DNA from: Prevotella sp.
GTDB lineage: Bacteria > Bacteroidota > Bacteroidia > Bacteroidales > Bacteroidaceae
Assembly (NCBI GenBank): GCA_017476785.1
Contig: JAFUZD010000115.1
Location: 1-42,899 of the forward strand
Reading direction: 5' to 3'
Length of the DNA stretch: 42,899 nucleotides
In this document: positions 32,362 to 38,884 of the stretch, one piece after another
Position numbering within the stretch: the stretch's first letter is position 1
Layout of the letters: each line of letters begins with the position of its first letter
Position numbers and translations under genes: made by a program
The notes under the pieces: model-generated
The model's database searches: none
Told to the model about the DNA's origin: nothing
What the model saw: the letters and a program-made list of their open reading frames with translations, nothing else

Positions 32362-34170
32362 ATGAAAAGAATAACAAATCTATTGATTGCGATGACCGTA
32401 ATGGTCTTCACATTCACCAGTTGCGAGGATGTTCCCTCTCCCTTCGGCCACGTCAGTCTGCCCGGAGCCGACGATGACATCTCGGCCATCGAGCCCAGCG
32501 GTACCGGCACCGAAGCTGATCCCTACAACGTACAGGCCATCATCGACATCGTTAAGGCACTTGATGCCGACGTAGATACCGAGCAGACCTACTATGTGAA
32601 GGGTATCGTGACCAACATTCCCGAGGGTAGCAATGGTATTTCCACCAGTTATAACAATGCTACGTTCTACATCTCCGACGACGCTTCGGGCTCCAACAGT
32701 TTCTACGTCTTCCGCTGTAAGGGACTTGGCGGCGGCGACATCACCGACGAGAATTTCCTAAAAGTGGGCGACGAAGTCGTGATTTGCAGCACCACGTGGG
32801 TCAACTATAAGGGCAACACCCCCGAGACCAAGCAGGGCGCAGCCTACATCGTATCCATCAACGGCAGCACAGAGGCTGGCGGCGGTGGTGAGACTCCGTC
32901 GGGCGCAGCAACAGGTAGCGGCACCGAGGCCGACCCATTCAACGTACAGGCCATCATCGACAAAGTGAGTGCACTTGACGCCGACGCTGCACTGACCGAG
33001 ACCTACTACGTGAAAGGTATCGTAACCAACATTCCCGAGGGTAACTATGGTATTTCGGCCAGCTACAACAATGCCTCGTTCTACATCTCTGACGACGCTT
33101 CGGGCTCCAACAGTTTCTACGTCTTCCGCTGTAAGGGACTTGGCGGCGGCGACATCACCGACGAGAATTTCCTAAAAGTGGGCGACGAGGTGGTCATCTG
33201 TAGCACCTCGTGGGTCAACTATAAGGGCAACACCCCTGAGACTTCGACGGGCGCAGCCTACATCGTATCTATCAACAGTAATGGTGGCGGCGGCAATGAC
33301 CAGCCCAGCACGGGTAATGCAGGAACGCTGGAGAAGCCGTTCACACCCGCAGAGGCCAATGCCTTTGTTTCGGCTCTTGCTGCAGACCAGAATTCTGCTG
33401 AGGACTATTATATCAAAGGTAAAATCATCGATATTACGGATAATAATCAGTTTGGTACGCAATACGGCAACTGTACTTTCTACATCTCGGCCGACGGCAC
33501 AGACAGCGGTGAGAAATTCTATGTGTTCCGCACCCTCTACTTGGGCAACGTGAAATACACTGACGACTCTTGGGCCAAGCCGAAAGCTGGCGACGAAGTG
33601 ATTATCTGTGGCAAAGTGGTAAATTATCGTGGCAACACGCCTGAGACGGTACAAAACCAGAGCTACATCTACTCTCTCAACGGTCAGACATCAGCCAATA
33701 GCGGTGGCAATGGCGGTGGCAACGACCAGCCCAGTACGGGCGGAAGCATAAGCGTTAGCGCTACAGATATGGGATTCACAGCACAAGCAGTCGCTACTTC
33801 GTACACGATGACCGACGGTACAATTCTTACGTTTGGGAAAGGCGGAGGCAGCAATGATCCCAAATATTATGACGGCAACTATGCTTCCGTGCGTATGTAT
33901 GCAAAGAACACGTTGACGATTACTTCAAGTAAAACCATTACGAAAGTTGTCATCACAACTACCGAGGGCAATGGATCGACAAAGTACAATGGCAATGATA
34001 CTGCTTATGCAGAAGGAGGTTCGACTGTCAATATCAAGAAAAACAGCGATACCGAAGTGGAGTTCTCCGGACTTAGCGCCAAAACCGTCAATATTGTAAA
34101 CGAGCACTCTACTGCGAGTGGTGGCACCCAGCTACGTGTGAAAGCTATCGAGATTACTTACGCACAATAA
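32362..34170 (+). CDS. Lipoprotein with three OB-fold-like repeats and a C-terminal beta domain
   Basis: A 602-residue lipoprotein with Cys21 in FTSC. Three repeats follow at roughly residues 47-175, 185-315 and 325-450, each opening with a (G/A)xxADP(Y/F)NVQAIID-type or related start, then YYVKGIVTNIPEG, NNA(T/S)FYISDDASG and GDEVVICSTxWVNYKGNTPET, the strand order of an OB-like nucleic-acid-binding fold. Gly/Ser/Asn linkers separate them. The C-terminal domain (about 465-602; DGTILTFGKGGGSNDPKYYD, TITKVVITTTEGNG) is of a type seen on secreted Bacteroidota nucleases and binding proteins. Repeats 1 and 2 share a 98-bp identical stretch. Probably a multivalent surface binder serving the TonB receptor. 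Confidence 0.75.
   Translation: MKRITNLLIAMTVMVFTFTSCEDVPSPFGHVSLPGADDDISAIEPSGTGTEADPYNVQAIIDIVKALDADVDTEQTYYVKGIVTNIPEGSNGISTSYNNATFYISDDASGSNSFYVFRCKGLGGGDITDENFLKVGDEVVICSTTWVNYKGNTPETKQGAAYIVSINGSTEAGGGGETPSGAATGSGTEADPFNVQAIIDKVSALDADAALTETYYVKGIVTNIPEGNYGISASYNNASFYISDDASGSNSFYVFRCKGLGGGDITDENFLKVGDEVVICSTSWVNYKGNTPETSTGAAYIVSINSNGGGGNDQPSTGNAGTLEKPFTPAEANAFVSALAADQNSAEDYYIKGKIIDITDNNQFGTQYGNCTFYISADGTDSGEKFYVFRTLYLGNVKYTDDSWAKPKAGDEVIICGKVVNYRGNTPETVQNQSYIYSLNGQTSANSGGNGGGNDQPSTGGSISVSATDMGFTAQAVATSYTMTDGTILTFGKGGGSNDPKYYDGNYASVRMYAKNTLTITSSKTITKVVITTTEGNGSTKYNGNDTAYAEGGSTVNIKKNSDTEVEFSGLSAKTVNIVNEHSTASGGTQLRVKAIEITYAQ
32677..32774 (+). repeat. 98-bp exact repeat, copy 1
   Basis: Identical to 33091-33188, 414 bases (138 codons) downstream, inside the OB-repeat lipoprotein gene. 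It covers the codons from DDASGSNSFYVF through NFLKVGDE. The flanking sequences have diverged, so this looks like recent copying or gene conversion between repeats. Confidence 0.9.
33091..33188 (+). repeat. 98-bp exact repeat, copy 2
   Basis: Second copy of 32677-32774, in the same reading frame within the second OB-like domain. Confidence 0.9.
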
Positions 34171-34197
34171 TCCATCACATAAGCAAGCAAGCCTATC

Positions 34198-34233
34198 AAG
34201 AGCAGCTCCTCGATGCGGGAGCTGCTCTTTTTT
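34198..34233 (+). terminator. Terminator of the TonB receptor operon
   Basis: AAGAGCAGCTCC (34198-34209) pairs with GGAGCTGCTCTT (34218-34229) around an 8-base loop and is followed by a run of six T. This is a textbook intrinsic terminator, 28 bases after the stop of the OB-repeat gene. Confidence 0.85.
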
Positions 34234-34295
34234 CGATTTCCCCCACCCTCGCCAATAATCCCCGAAAGCCGCAAGCCATCAGGAGTGACAGAAGC

Positions 34296-34412
34296 GATGG
34301 GGCTGATGGGACTAATGGGGCCGATAGGGCTTATAAGACTTATAGGACTAATGAGACTTATGAGTCCTATGAGACTTATAGGCCCTATAAGTCCTATAAG
34401 ACCTATAAAAAA
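34296..34412. repeat. 9-bp degenerate tandem repeat array, about 13 units
   Basis: Consecutive 9-base units such as GATGGGACT, GATAGGGCT, TATAAGACT, TATAGGACT, AATGAGACT, TATGAGTCC and TATAAGTCC run without a break. The unit is close to its own reverse complement (TATAGGACT against AGTCCTATA), so both strands look alike and many hairpins are possible. It lies just after an operon terminator and before the four-helix-bundle gene; reading it as protein gives only a GLMGLM/RLIGLM repeat, which I do not believe is coded. Confidence 0.8.
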
Positions 34413-34466
34413 GCTAAAAAAACGTAAAATCTGCTCTACAAATTTGGTCTACTGCCTCATTGTGCG

Positions 34467-34474
34467 TACTTTTG
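34467..34474 (+). promoter_or_regulatory. -7 promoter box of the four-helix-bundle gene
   Basis: TACTTTTG, matching TAnnTTTG, 24 bases before ATG 34499. Confidence 0.5.
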
Positions 34475-34498
34475 ATTCAAATTCAACCGATGCTTGCT

Positions 34499-35056
34499 AT
34501 GAAAAAGGAAAACAATGACTTTCTGCCACAAAAGGGTAACTACCGAGGATTGTTGGTCTACCAAAAGGCAGAATGCATATATGACATCACCTACTATTTC
34601 GCCCATCAATATCTGGAGAAAAGCGATCGCACGATAGACCAGATGGTACAGGCAGCACGCTCGGGTAAGCAAAACATTGCAGAGGGCAGCGCGGCATCGA
34701 GCACTTCACGGGAGACGGAGCTTAAACTGATGAATGTAGCTAAGGCCAGCTTGCAAGAATTACTGGTCGACTACGAGGACTTTTTGCGCGTCAGAGGGCT
34801 GTGTCAGTGGAGCAGCAGCGATCCACGCTATCAACAGACGCGCAATGTATGCAAGCAGCATAACGACTCGGCTTTTTATCGTGAGGCCATAGCCCAGCGC
34901 ACGGCAGAGACCACTGCCAACATCGCCATCACACTAATTCACCAGACCGACACGATGATGCGCCGCCTGATAGAACGCCTGAAGGCAGATTTTCTAAAGC
35001 AGGGTGGCATCCGCGAAGAGATGTCAAGAGCCCGCCGCGAACTGCGAGGGTGGTAG
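34499..35056 (+). CDS. Four-helix-bundle protein (S23/IVP-like)
   Basis: A 185-residue cytoplasmic helical protein of the 'four helix bundle'/23S rRNA intervening-sequence protein type. Typical features are YRGLLVYQKAECIYDITYYF at the start, RTIDQMVQAARSGKQNIAEG, and ELKLMNVAKASLQELLVDYE. The family is common in Bacteroidota, often without known function; members were first seen inside rRNA intervening sequences. No rRNA is present here. The C-terminal basic extension (RREELSRARRELRGW-like end) may contact RNA. ATG 34499 is preferred over ATG 34490 and an upstream alternative start because of the family's MKKE-type start. Confidence 0.82.
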   Translation: MKKENNDFLPQKGNYRGLLVYQKAECIYDITYYFAHQYLEKSDRTIDQMVQAARSGKQNIAEGSAASSTSRETELKLMNVAKASLQELLVDYEDFLRVRGLCQWSSSDPRYQQTRNVCKQHNDSAFYREAIAQRTAETTANIAITLIHQTDTMMRRLIERLKADFLKQGGIREEMSRARRELRGW

Positions 35057-35119
35057 CCAGAGCAATGGGGAAGTAAGAAGAAAATCGGGGAATTATTTGG
35101 CGGGTTCGGAAATTCTTCG

Positions 35120-35128
35120 TACCTTTGC
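35120..35128 (+). promoter_or_regulatory. -7 promoter box of rpmE2
   Basis: TACCTTTGC, giving a leader of about 50 bases before ATG 35184. Confidence 0.6.
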
Positions 35129-35183
35129 ATCCGCTTTTATGCGCAAATAACAAATAACTATTTATATTTTAGAGAATTAAACA

Positions 35184-35438
35184 ATGAAAACAGGTATTCA
35201 TCCAGAAAACTATCGCCCCGTCGTATTTAAGGATATGTCCAACGGCGATATGTTCCTCTCGCGTTCTACCGCCAAGACCAATGACACGGTAGAATTCGAA
35301 GGCGAAACTTACCCGGTGGTAAAAATCGAAATTTCAAGCACCTCTCACCCCTTCTATACGGGTAAGAGCAAGCTGGTCGACACAGCTGGTCGCGTAGACA
35401 AGTTTATGAGCCGCTACGGTAAGGCTGCGAAGAAATAA
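35184..35438 (+). CDS. rpmE2: 50S ribosomal protein L31 type B
   Basis: An 84-residue ribosomal protein: [20 protein letters not shown], then [20 protein letters not shown] and [16 protein letters not shown]. It contains no cysteine, so it is the zinc-independent (type B) form, which in other bacteria replaces the zinc form under zinc limitation or is the only copy. It has its own promoter and is followed by a terminator. Confidence 0.96.
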   Translation: MKTGIHPENYRPVVFKDMSNGDMFLSRSTAKTNDTVEFEGETYPVVKIEISSTSHPFYTGKSKLVDTAGRVDKFMSRYGKAAKK

Positions 35439-35463
35439 CGATATTTCACCGAAGAAAAGATTC

Positions 35464-35512
35464 AAAAGGCGCACCCGCGGTAGTTGCATATGCCACGGAG
35501 AGCGCCTTTTTT
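35464..35512 (+). terminator. Terminator after rpmE2
   Basis: AAAAGGCGC (35464-35472) pairs with GCGCCTTTT (35502-35510), the inner CCGCGG/CCACGG extend the stem imperfectly, and a T-run follows. Confidence 0.7.
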
Positions 35513-35558
35513 AGTAACCAACCGCACAGAAACCCCAAACAAAAGAAAGCCTATAGTT

Positions 35559-36572
35559 ATGAAACGAATCCACCAACTACTTCTCATCGCAGCAGCGGTC
35601 TTGACGATGACAGCCTGCGGCGGCGACGACGAGCAGATTATCCACGGTGCCAAGCCCATTGACAACAGTGGCACCAACAGCAATAGCAACGGAGGCAGCA
35701 ACGGACAGAGCGACAGCAATGGACAGAGCGACAGCGACGAGGGCGGGACTACCGACCTCAGTACCTACACCAGCCGCTATGAGTTCCCGGCACTGCGGGG
35801 CGGAAAGAGCGAAGTCATCGTCCACACCACGGGCGACGACGAGATGACCTATGCCATCGAGTGGGATCACGAGCTGCGCGCCCAGCGCTGGACCTGCTTC
35901 GAGATTTACGCCAGCAACCGCATCAAGAAATGGAGCCGCGGCGATTGGAAAGGCGCTACGTGGAACGGACGCACGTGGACGGGCGACCCCTTCCAGCACG
36001 ACCCGCTGGTGCCGTCGAGCGAGCAGCCGCCGGTGTCGGGTGAGTTCAGCGGCAGCTATTACCCCGGCGGCGGGCGCAACGACTACTACCAGCGCGGCCA
36101 TATCTGCGCCTCGGAAGACCGTGTCTATTCGCAGGACGCCAACGGACAGACATTCTATATGACCAATATGATGCCGCAGGTAGGCAACTTCAACGGCAAG
36201 CTGTGGGCCAAGCTCGAGACGCAGGTGCGCACGTGGGGCGCACTGGCCGACACGCTCTACGTCTGCAAAGGCGGCACCATCGACCGCGACGACCAGATTC
36301 TGGACCGCACCAAGAGCGGCTTCATCGTGCCGCGCTACTTCTGGATGGCCCTGCTCAGCAAGAAAGGCGACACGCTGAAGGCCATCGGCTTCTGGATGGA
36401 GCATCTGAACGAAGACCACCAGAGCGACCCGCTGAGCGGCTACGTGGTCAGCATCGACGAACTGGAACGGCTCACGGGGCTCGACTTCTTCTGCAACCTG
36501 TCAGATGCCCTCGAGTCGTCGCTCGAATCGGCCTCGAAGAATCAGATGGTCAGCGAGTGGAATCTCTATTAA
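35559..36572 (+). CDS. DNA/RNA non-specific endonuclease lipoprotein (NUC1 family)
   Basis: A 337-residue lipoprotein: MKRIHQLLLIAAAVLTMTAC with lipobox Cys20, then an acidic linker of Asn/Ser/Gly/Asp repeats (about 36-65). The NucA/Serratia-type nuclease domain has the catalytic His181 in YYQRGHICASEDR and the metal-binding Asn in MTNMMPQVGNFN, followed by WAKLETQVRTW and SGYVVSIDELERLTGLDFF. Enzymes of this family cut single- and double-stranded DNA and RNA without sequence preference. The lipid anchor should place it on the outer membrane, possibly facing outside. It lies 1.4 kb after the TonB receptor operon. A longer frame from 35484 overlaps the L31 terminator and is rejected. Confidence 0.92.
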   Translation: MKRIHQLLLIAAAVLTMTACGGDDEQIIHGAKPIDNSGTNSNSNGGSNGQSDSNGQSDSDEGGTTDLSTYTSRYEFPALRGGKSEVIVHTTGDDEMTYAIEWDHELRAQRWTCFEIYASNRIKKWSRGDWKGATWNGRTWTGDPFQHDPLVPSSEQPPVSGEFSGSYYPGGGRNDYYQRGHICASEDRVYSQDANGQTFYMTNMMPQVGNFNGKLWAKLETQVRTWGALADTLYVCKGGTIDRDDQILDRTKSGFIVPRYFWMALLSKKGDTLKAIGFWMEHLNEDHQSDPLSGYVVSIDELERLTGLDFFCNLSDALESSLESASKNQMVSEWNLY

Positions 36573-36610
36573 GCACCGGCCTCACAGTCGAGAGCAGCCG
36601 GCATACACGC

Positions 36611-36650
36611 GAGCGGGGCTTGCATCGCAATGATGCAAGCCCCGCTCTTT
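36611..36650. terminator. 16-bp perfect terminator hairpin
   Basis: GAGCGGGGCTTGCATC (36611-36626) and its complement (36632-36647) enclose a 5-base loop, followed on the plus strand by TTT. It ends the nuclease transcript and may also end a minus-strand RNA that starts near 36844. Confidence 0.8.
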
Positions 36651-36844
36651 CATAACTACTAACCGTCTATACTACTTGGTTAAACCTTTATGTCACGTGT
36701 CCGTTGCTCACGCAACCCTTTCTTTTCCTAAAATTAACACTCTTCTTCCTTAAAATCTGCTGAATACACTTTGTTGTCTTCTTTCTATGCTTCCCCTACG
36801 GTTTCCATCCTCTCAGATTTTCCGCAGCGGTGTCCGTATCGGAC
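36611..36844 (-). ncRNA. Candidate structured small RNA, about 230 bases
   Basis: A TATATTTGC -7 box at 36848-36856 on the minus strand has no open reading frame after it longer than 16 codons. The predicted RNA starts with a TGTCCG/CGGACA hairpin (36831-36845) right at its 5' end, has an 8-bp long-range helix (36752-36759 with 36814-36821) and a GTTGC-GTGA-GCAAC hairpin (36703-36716), and reaches the strong hairpin at 36611-36647. I could not match it to 6S, SRP or another known family by eye. It is a prediction from promoter, structure and terminator only. Confidence 0.4.
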
Positions 36845-36847
36845 ATT

Positions 36848-36856
36848 GCAAATATA
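36848..36856 (-). promoter_or_regulatory. Orphan -7 box, minus strand
   Basis: TATATTTGC on the minus strand without a following gene. It would drive the candidate RNA at 36611-36844. Confidence 0.45.
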
Positions 36857-36963
36857 CGACGAAAAGCCACTTCGTCTCACTGCCGTAGGTCGAAATCTTT
36901 TAAATCGTTTGTATTTTTGACTTATATCAATCCTGCAAAAAATCAAAAAATAGCCCTTAAACG

Positions 36964-36981
36964 TTTGGCGGTAACGCCAAA
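36964..36981. promoter_or_regulatory. Inverted repeat over the -33 region of the peroxidase promoter
   Basis: TTTGGCG-GTAA-CGCCAAA, perfect 7-bp arms with a 4-base spacer, ending 6 bases before the -7 box. It is well placed for a repressor or activator of the redox operon. Confidence 0.5.
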
Positions 36982-36987
36982 TATTCG

Positions 36988-36996
36988 TATCTTTGG
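36988..36996 (+). promoter_or_regulatory. -7 promoter box of the gpx/trxB operon
   Basis: TATCTTTGG fits TAnnTTTG and gives a leader of about 30 bases before ATG 37031. Confidence 0.55.
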
Positions 36997-37030
36997 CCTG
37001 AATATTCAACATTCACCAATCAACATTAAA

Positions 37031-37582
37031 ATGAAAACAGTTTACGAATTCTCTGTCAAAGACAGAAAAGGAAAAGAAGTGTCGCTCAAAGAGTATGCCA
37101 ACGAGGTGCTGCTGATTGTCAACACCGCCACCAAGTGCGGTTTCACCCCCCAGTACGACGAGCTGGAGAAGCTCTACGAGCAGTATCATAGCCGCGGATT
37201 CGAGATTCTCGACTTCCCCTGCAACCAGTTCGGCCAGCAGGCTCCCGGCACCGACGAGTCCATCCACGAGTTCTGCAAGCTGAACTTCGGCACGGAGTTC
37301 CCCCGCTTCAAGAAGGTGAAGGTCAACGGCGACGATGCCGACCCGCTCTACAAGTTCCTGCAAGAGCAGAAGGGCTTTGCCGGCTGGGATATGAGCCATC
37401 CCATCGCCCCCATCCTCGAGGATATGCTCTCGAAGGCCGACCCTGACTACAAGCAGAAGCCCGACATCAAGTGGAACTTCACCAAGTTCCTCATCAACAA
37501 GAAGGGACAGGTCGTGGCCCGCTTCGAGCCGACGGAGAAGATAGAGAACATTGCCGCACAAATTGAAGCACTCTTGGACTGA
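37031..37582 (+). CDS. Glutathione peroxidase family (thioredoxin-dependent type)
   Basis: A 183-residue cytoplasmic peroxidase. The catalytic triad is complete: Cys36 in NTATKCGFTPQYD, Gln66 in DFPCNQFGQQ and Trp148 in DIKWNFTKFLI. It uses Cys, not selenocysteine. A second Cys (FCKLNFG, about residue 82) is in the right region to act as the resolving Cys for reduction by thioredoxin, as in most bacterial members. The stop codon overlaps the trxB start by one base (TGATG), so the reductase is made together with it. A longer in-frame start at 36830 lies before the promoter and is rejected. Confidence 0.93.
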   Translation: MKTVYEFSVKDRKGKEVSLKEYANEVLLIVNTATKCGFTPQYDELEKLYEQYHSRGFEILDFPCNQFGQQAPGTDESIHEFCKLNFGTEFPRFKKVKVNGDDADPLYKFLQEQKGFAGWDMSHPIAPILEDMLSKADPDYKQKPDIKWNFTKFLINKKGQVVARFEPTEKIENIAAQIEALLD

Positions 37583-38511
37583 TGAAGACGAAATGCTTGA
37601 TTATCGGCAGCGGACCGGCCGGCTACACAGCAGCCATCTATGCCTCACGGGCTAACCTGAGCCCCGTGGAGTACAGCGGGATGCAGCCCGGCGGCCAGCT
37701 GACACAGACCACTGAGGTGGAAAACTTCCCCGGCTATCCGCAGGGCGTAGACGGCAACCAGATGATGATGGAGCTGCGCGAGCAGGCCGAGCGTTTCGGC
37801 ACCGACATCCGCGACGGCGAAATCGTAAAGGTGGACCTCAGCAGTGCGCCCTATAAGGCTACGGCCGACGACGGGACGGAGATTGAAGCTGACACCGTCA
37901 TCATTGCCACGGGAGCCTCGGCCAAGTATCTGGGACTCGACGACGAGAAGAAGTACAGCGGTCAGGGCGTTTCGGCCTGTGCCACGTGCGACGGATTCTT
38001 CTACCGCAAGAAGACCGTGGCCGTAGTGGGCGGCGGTGACACCGCGTGCGAGGACGCACTCTACCTGAGCCAGCTGGCCAGCAAAGTCTACCTCATCGTG
38101 CGCAAGCCCTATCTGCGCGCCTCGCAGGTGATGCAGGAGCGCGTGAAGCAGACGGCCAACATCGAGATTCTCTTCGAGCACAACACCATCGGCCTCTTCG
38201 GCGAGAACGGTGTCGAGGGTGCCCACTTGGTGAAGCGCAAGGGCGAGCCCGACGAGCAGCTGGTCGACATCCAGATTGACGGTTTCTTCCTCGCTATCGG
38301 CCACAAGCCCAACACCGACATCTTCCGTCCGTGGCTGGAGACCGACGAGACGGGCTATCTGAAGAAGATTGACGGTACGCCCCGCACCCGCATCCCCGGC
38401 GTGTTCGTTGCCGGCGACTGCGCCGACCCCGTCTATCGCCAAGCCATCACCGCGGCAGGCACTGGCTGTCAGGCTGCCATCGAGGCCGAGCGCTATCTGC
38501 TGGAGCAGTGA
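37582..38511 (+). CDS. trxB: Thioredoxin reductase
   Basis: A 309-residue flavoprotein that reduces thioredoxin with NADPH. The FAD-binding loop GSGPAGYTAAIYASRA is at about residues 9-24, the redox-active CATC at 133-136 is followed by DGFF, the NADPH loop is VVGGGDTACEDALYL, and the C-terminal FAD motif is GVFVAGDCADPVYRQAI. Length and motif spacing are normal. Being coupled to the peroxidase, it probably supplies the electrons for peroxide removal through thioredoxin. Confidence 0.95.
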   Translation: MKTKCLIIGSGPAGYTAAIYASRANLSPVEYSGMQPGGQLTQTTEVENFPGYPQGVDGNQMMMELREQAERFGTDIRDGEIVKVDLSSAPYKATADDGTEIEADTVIIATGASAKYLGLDDEKKYSGQGVSACATCDGFFYRKKTVAVVGGGDTACEDALYLSQLASKVYLIVRKPYLRASQVMQERVKQTANIEILFEHNTIGLFGENGVEGAHLVKRKGEPDEQLVDIQIDGFFLAIGHKPNTDIFRPWLETDETGYLKKIDGTPRTRIPGVFVAGDCADPVYRQAITAAGTGCQAAIEAERYLLEQ

Positions 38512-38550
38512 CCCCCAGAACAGAGAACGCCAACACCCAATAAAAACAAG

Positions 38551-38580
38551 AAAGCCCCGCTGTCTCAGCGGGGCTTTTTG
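38551..38580. terminator. Terminator after trxB
   Basis: AAAGCCCCGCTG (38551-38562) pairs with CAGCGGGGCTTT (38566-38577) around a 3-base loop, followed by T residues on the plus strand. It is near-symmetrical and could also stop a minus-strand transcript. Confidence 0.85.
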
Positions 38581-38650
38581 TCTCAATACTTAAAAAAAAC
38601 TAAATTAATCAACCATAAACCTTAACCATTAAAAATGCGTTGTCCTTTCA
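38551..38650 (-). ncRNA. Candidate small RNA, about 100 bases
   Basis: A TACCTTTGC -7 box at 38656-38664 on the minus strand is followed about 75 bases later by the hairpin at 38551-38577. Only a 6-codon frame (MVKVYG) lies between. Promoter plus terminator without a gene suggests a small RNA, read opposite to trxB and ending in the shared hairpin. It is a prediction without structural match. Confidence 0.35.
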
Positions 38651-38884
38651 CTGTTGCAAAGGTAATACAAGCCGCGGAATATCAAGTCGACTATCCGTCA
38701 TTAAAGGTTTGTTTTCCGTTAATCTGACGATTTTTAAACCCAAAATCACCGAAAACAAACCTTTTCAGCCCCATTTTGGCCCCTTTTAATACTTTTTTTG
38801 ACCCCTTTCGGTCGTTTTTCGGCAGGAAAAGCGTAACTTAGCGGCAGAAAGGACGACGCACAGTGCGTCACAGATTAACGATAA
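38581..38884. other. Intergenic region before the hybrid regulator
   Basis: About 300 AT-rich bases without a coding frame. It holds the minus-strand -7 box at 38656-38664, a run of poly-T/poly-C segments (38700-38830), a variant -7 box TAACTTAGC at 38834-38842 on the plus strand, and a GACGCAC-A-GTGCGTC palindrome at 38855-38869 in the leader of the regulator gene. No remnant of a sensor domain is seen. Confidence 0.45.

Noticed and set aside
28834-34170. Classical SusC/SusD polysaccharide-utilisation locus
   Set aside because: No SusD-like gene and no glycoside hydrolase are present; the following lipoproteins look like OB folds.
34296-34412. Possible CRISPR array
   Set aside because: 9-bp (and elsewhere 21-, 22- and 51-bp) repeats are contiguous, with no spacers of constant length and no cas genes.
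34213-34518. Open frame encoding a GLMGLM/RLIGLM repeat
   Set aside because: It is only the translation of the 9-bp array, begins inside a terminator and overlaps the true start of the next gene; no promoter precedes it.
35484-35558. Longer N-terminus for the NUC1 nuclease
   Set aside because: It would overlap the L31 terminator and bury the lipoprotein signal peptide that starts at 35559.
36611-36844. Identification of the candidate RNA as 6S or SRP RNA
   Set aside because: Structure is suggestive but the conserved SRP tetraloop region and a clear central-bubble fold could not be shown by eye.
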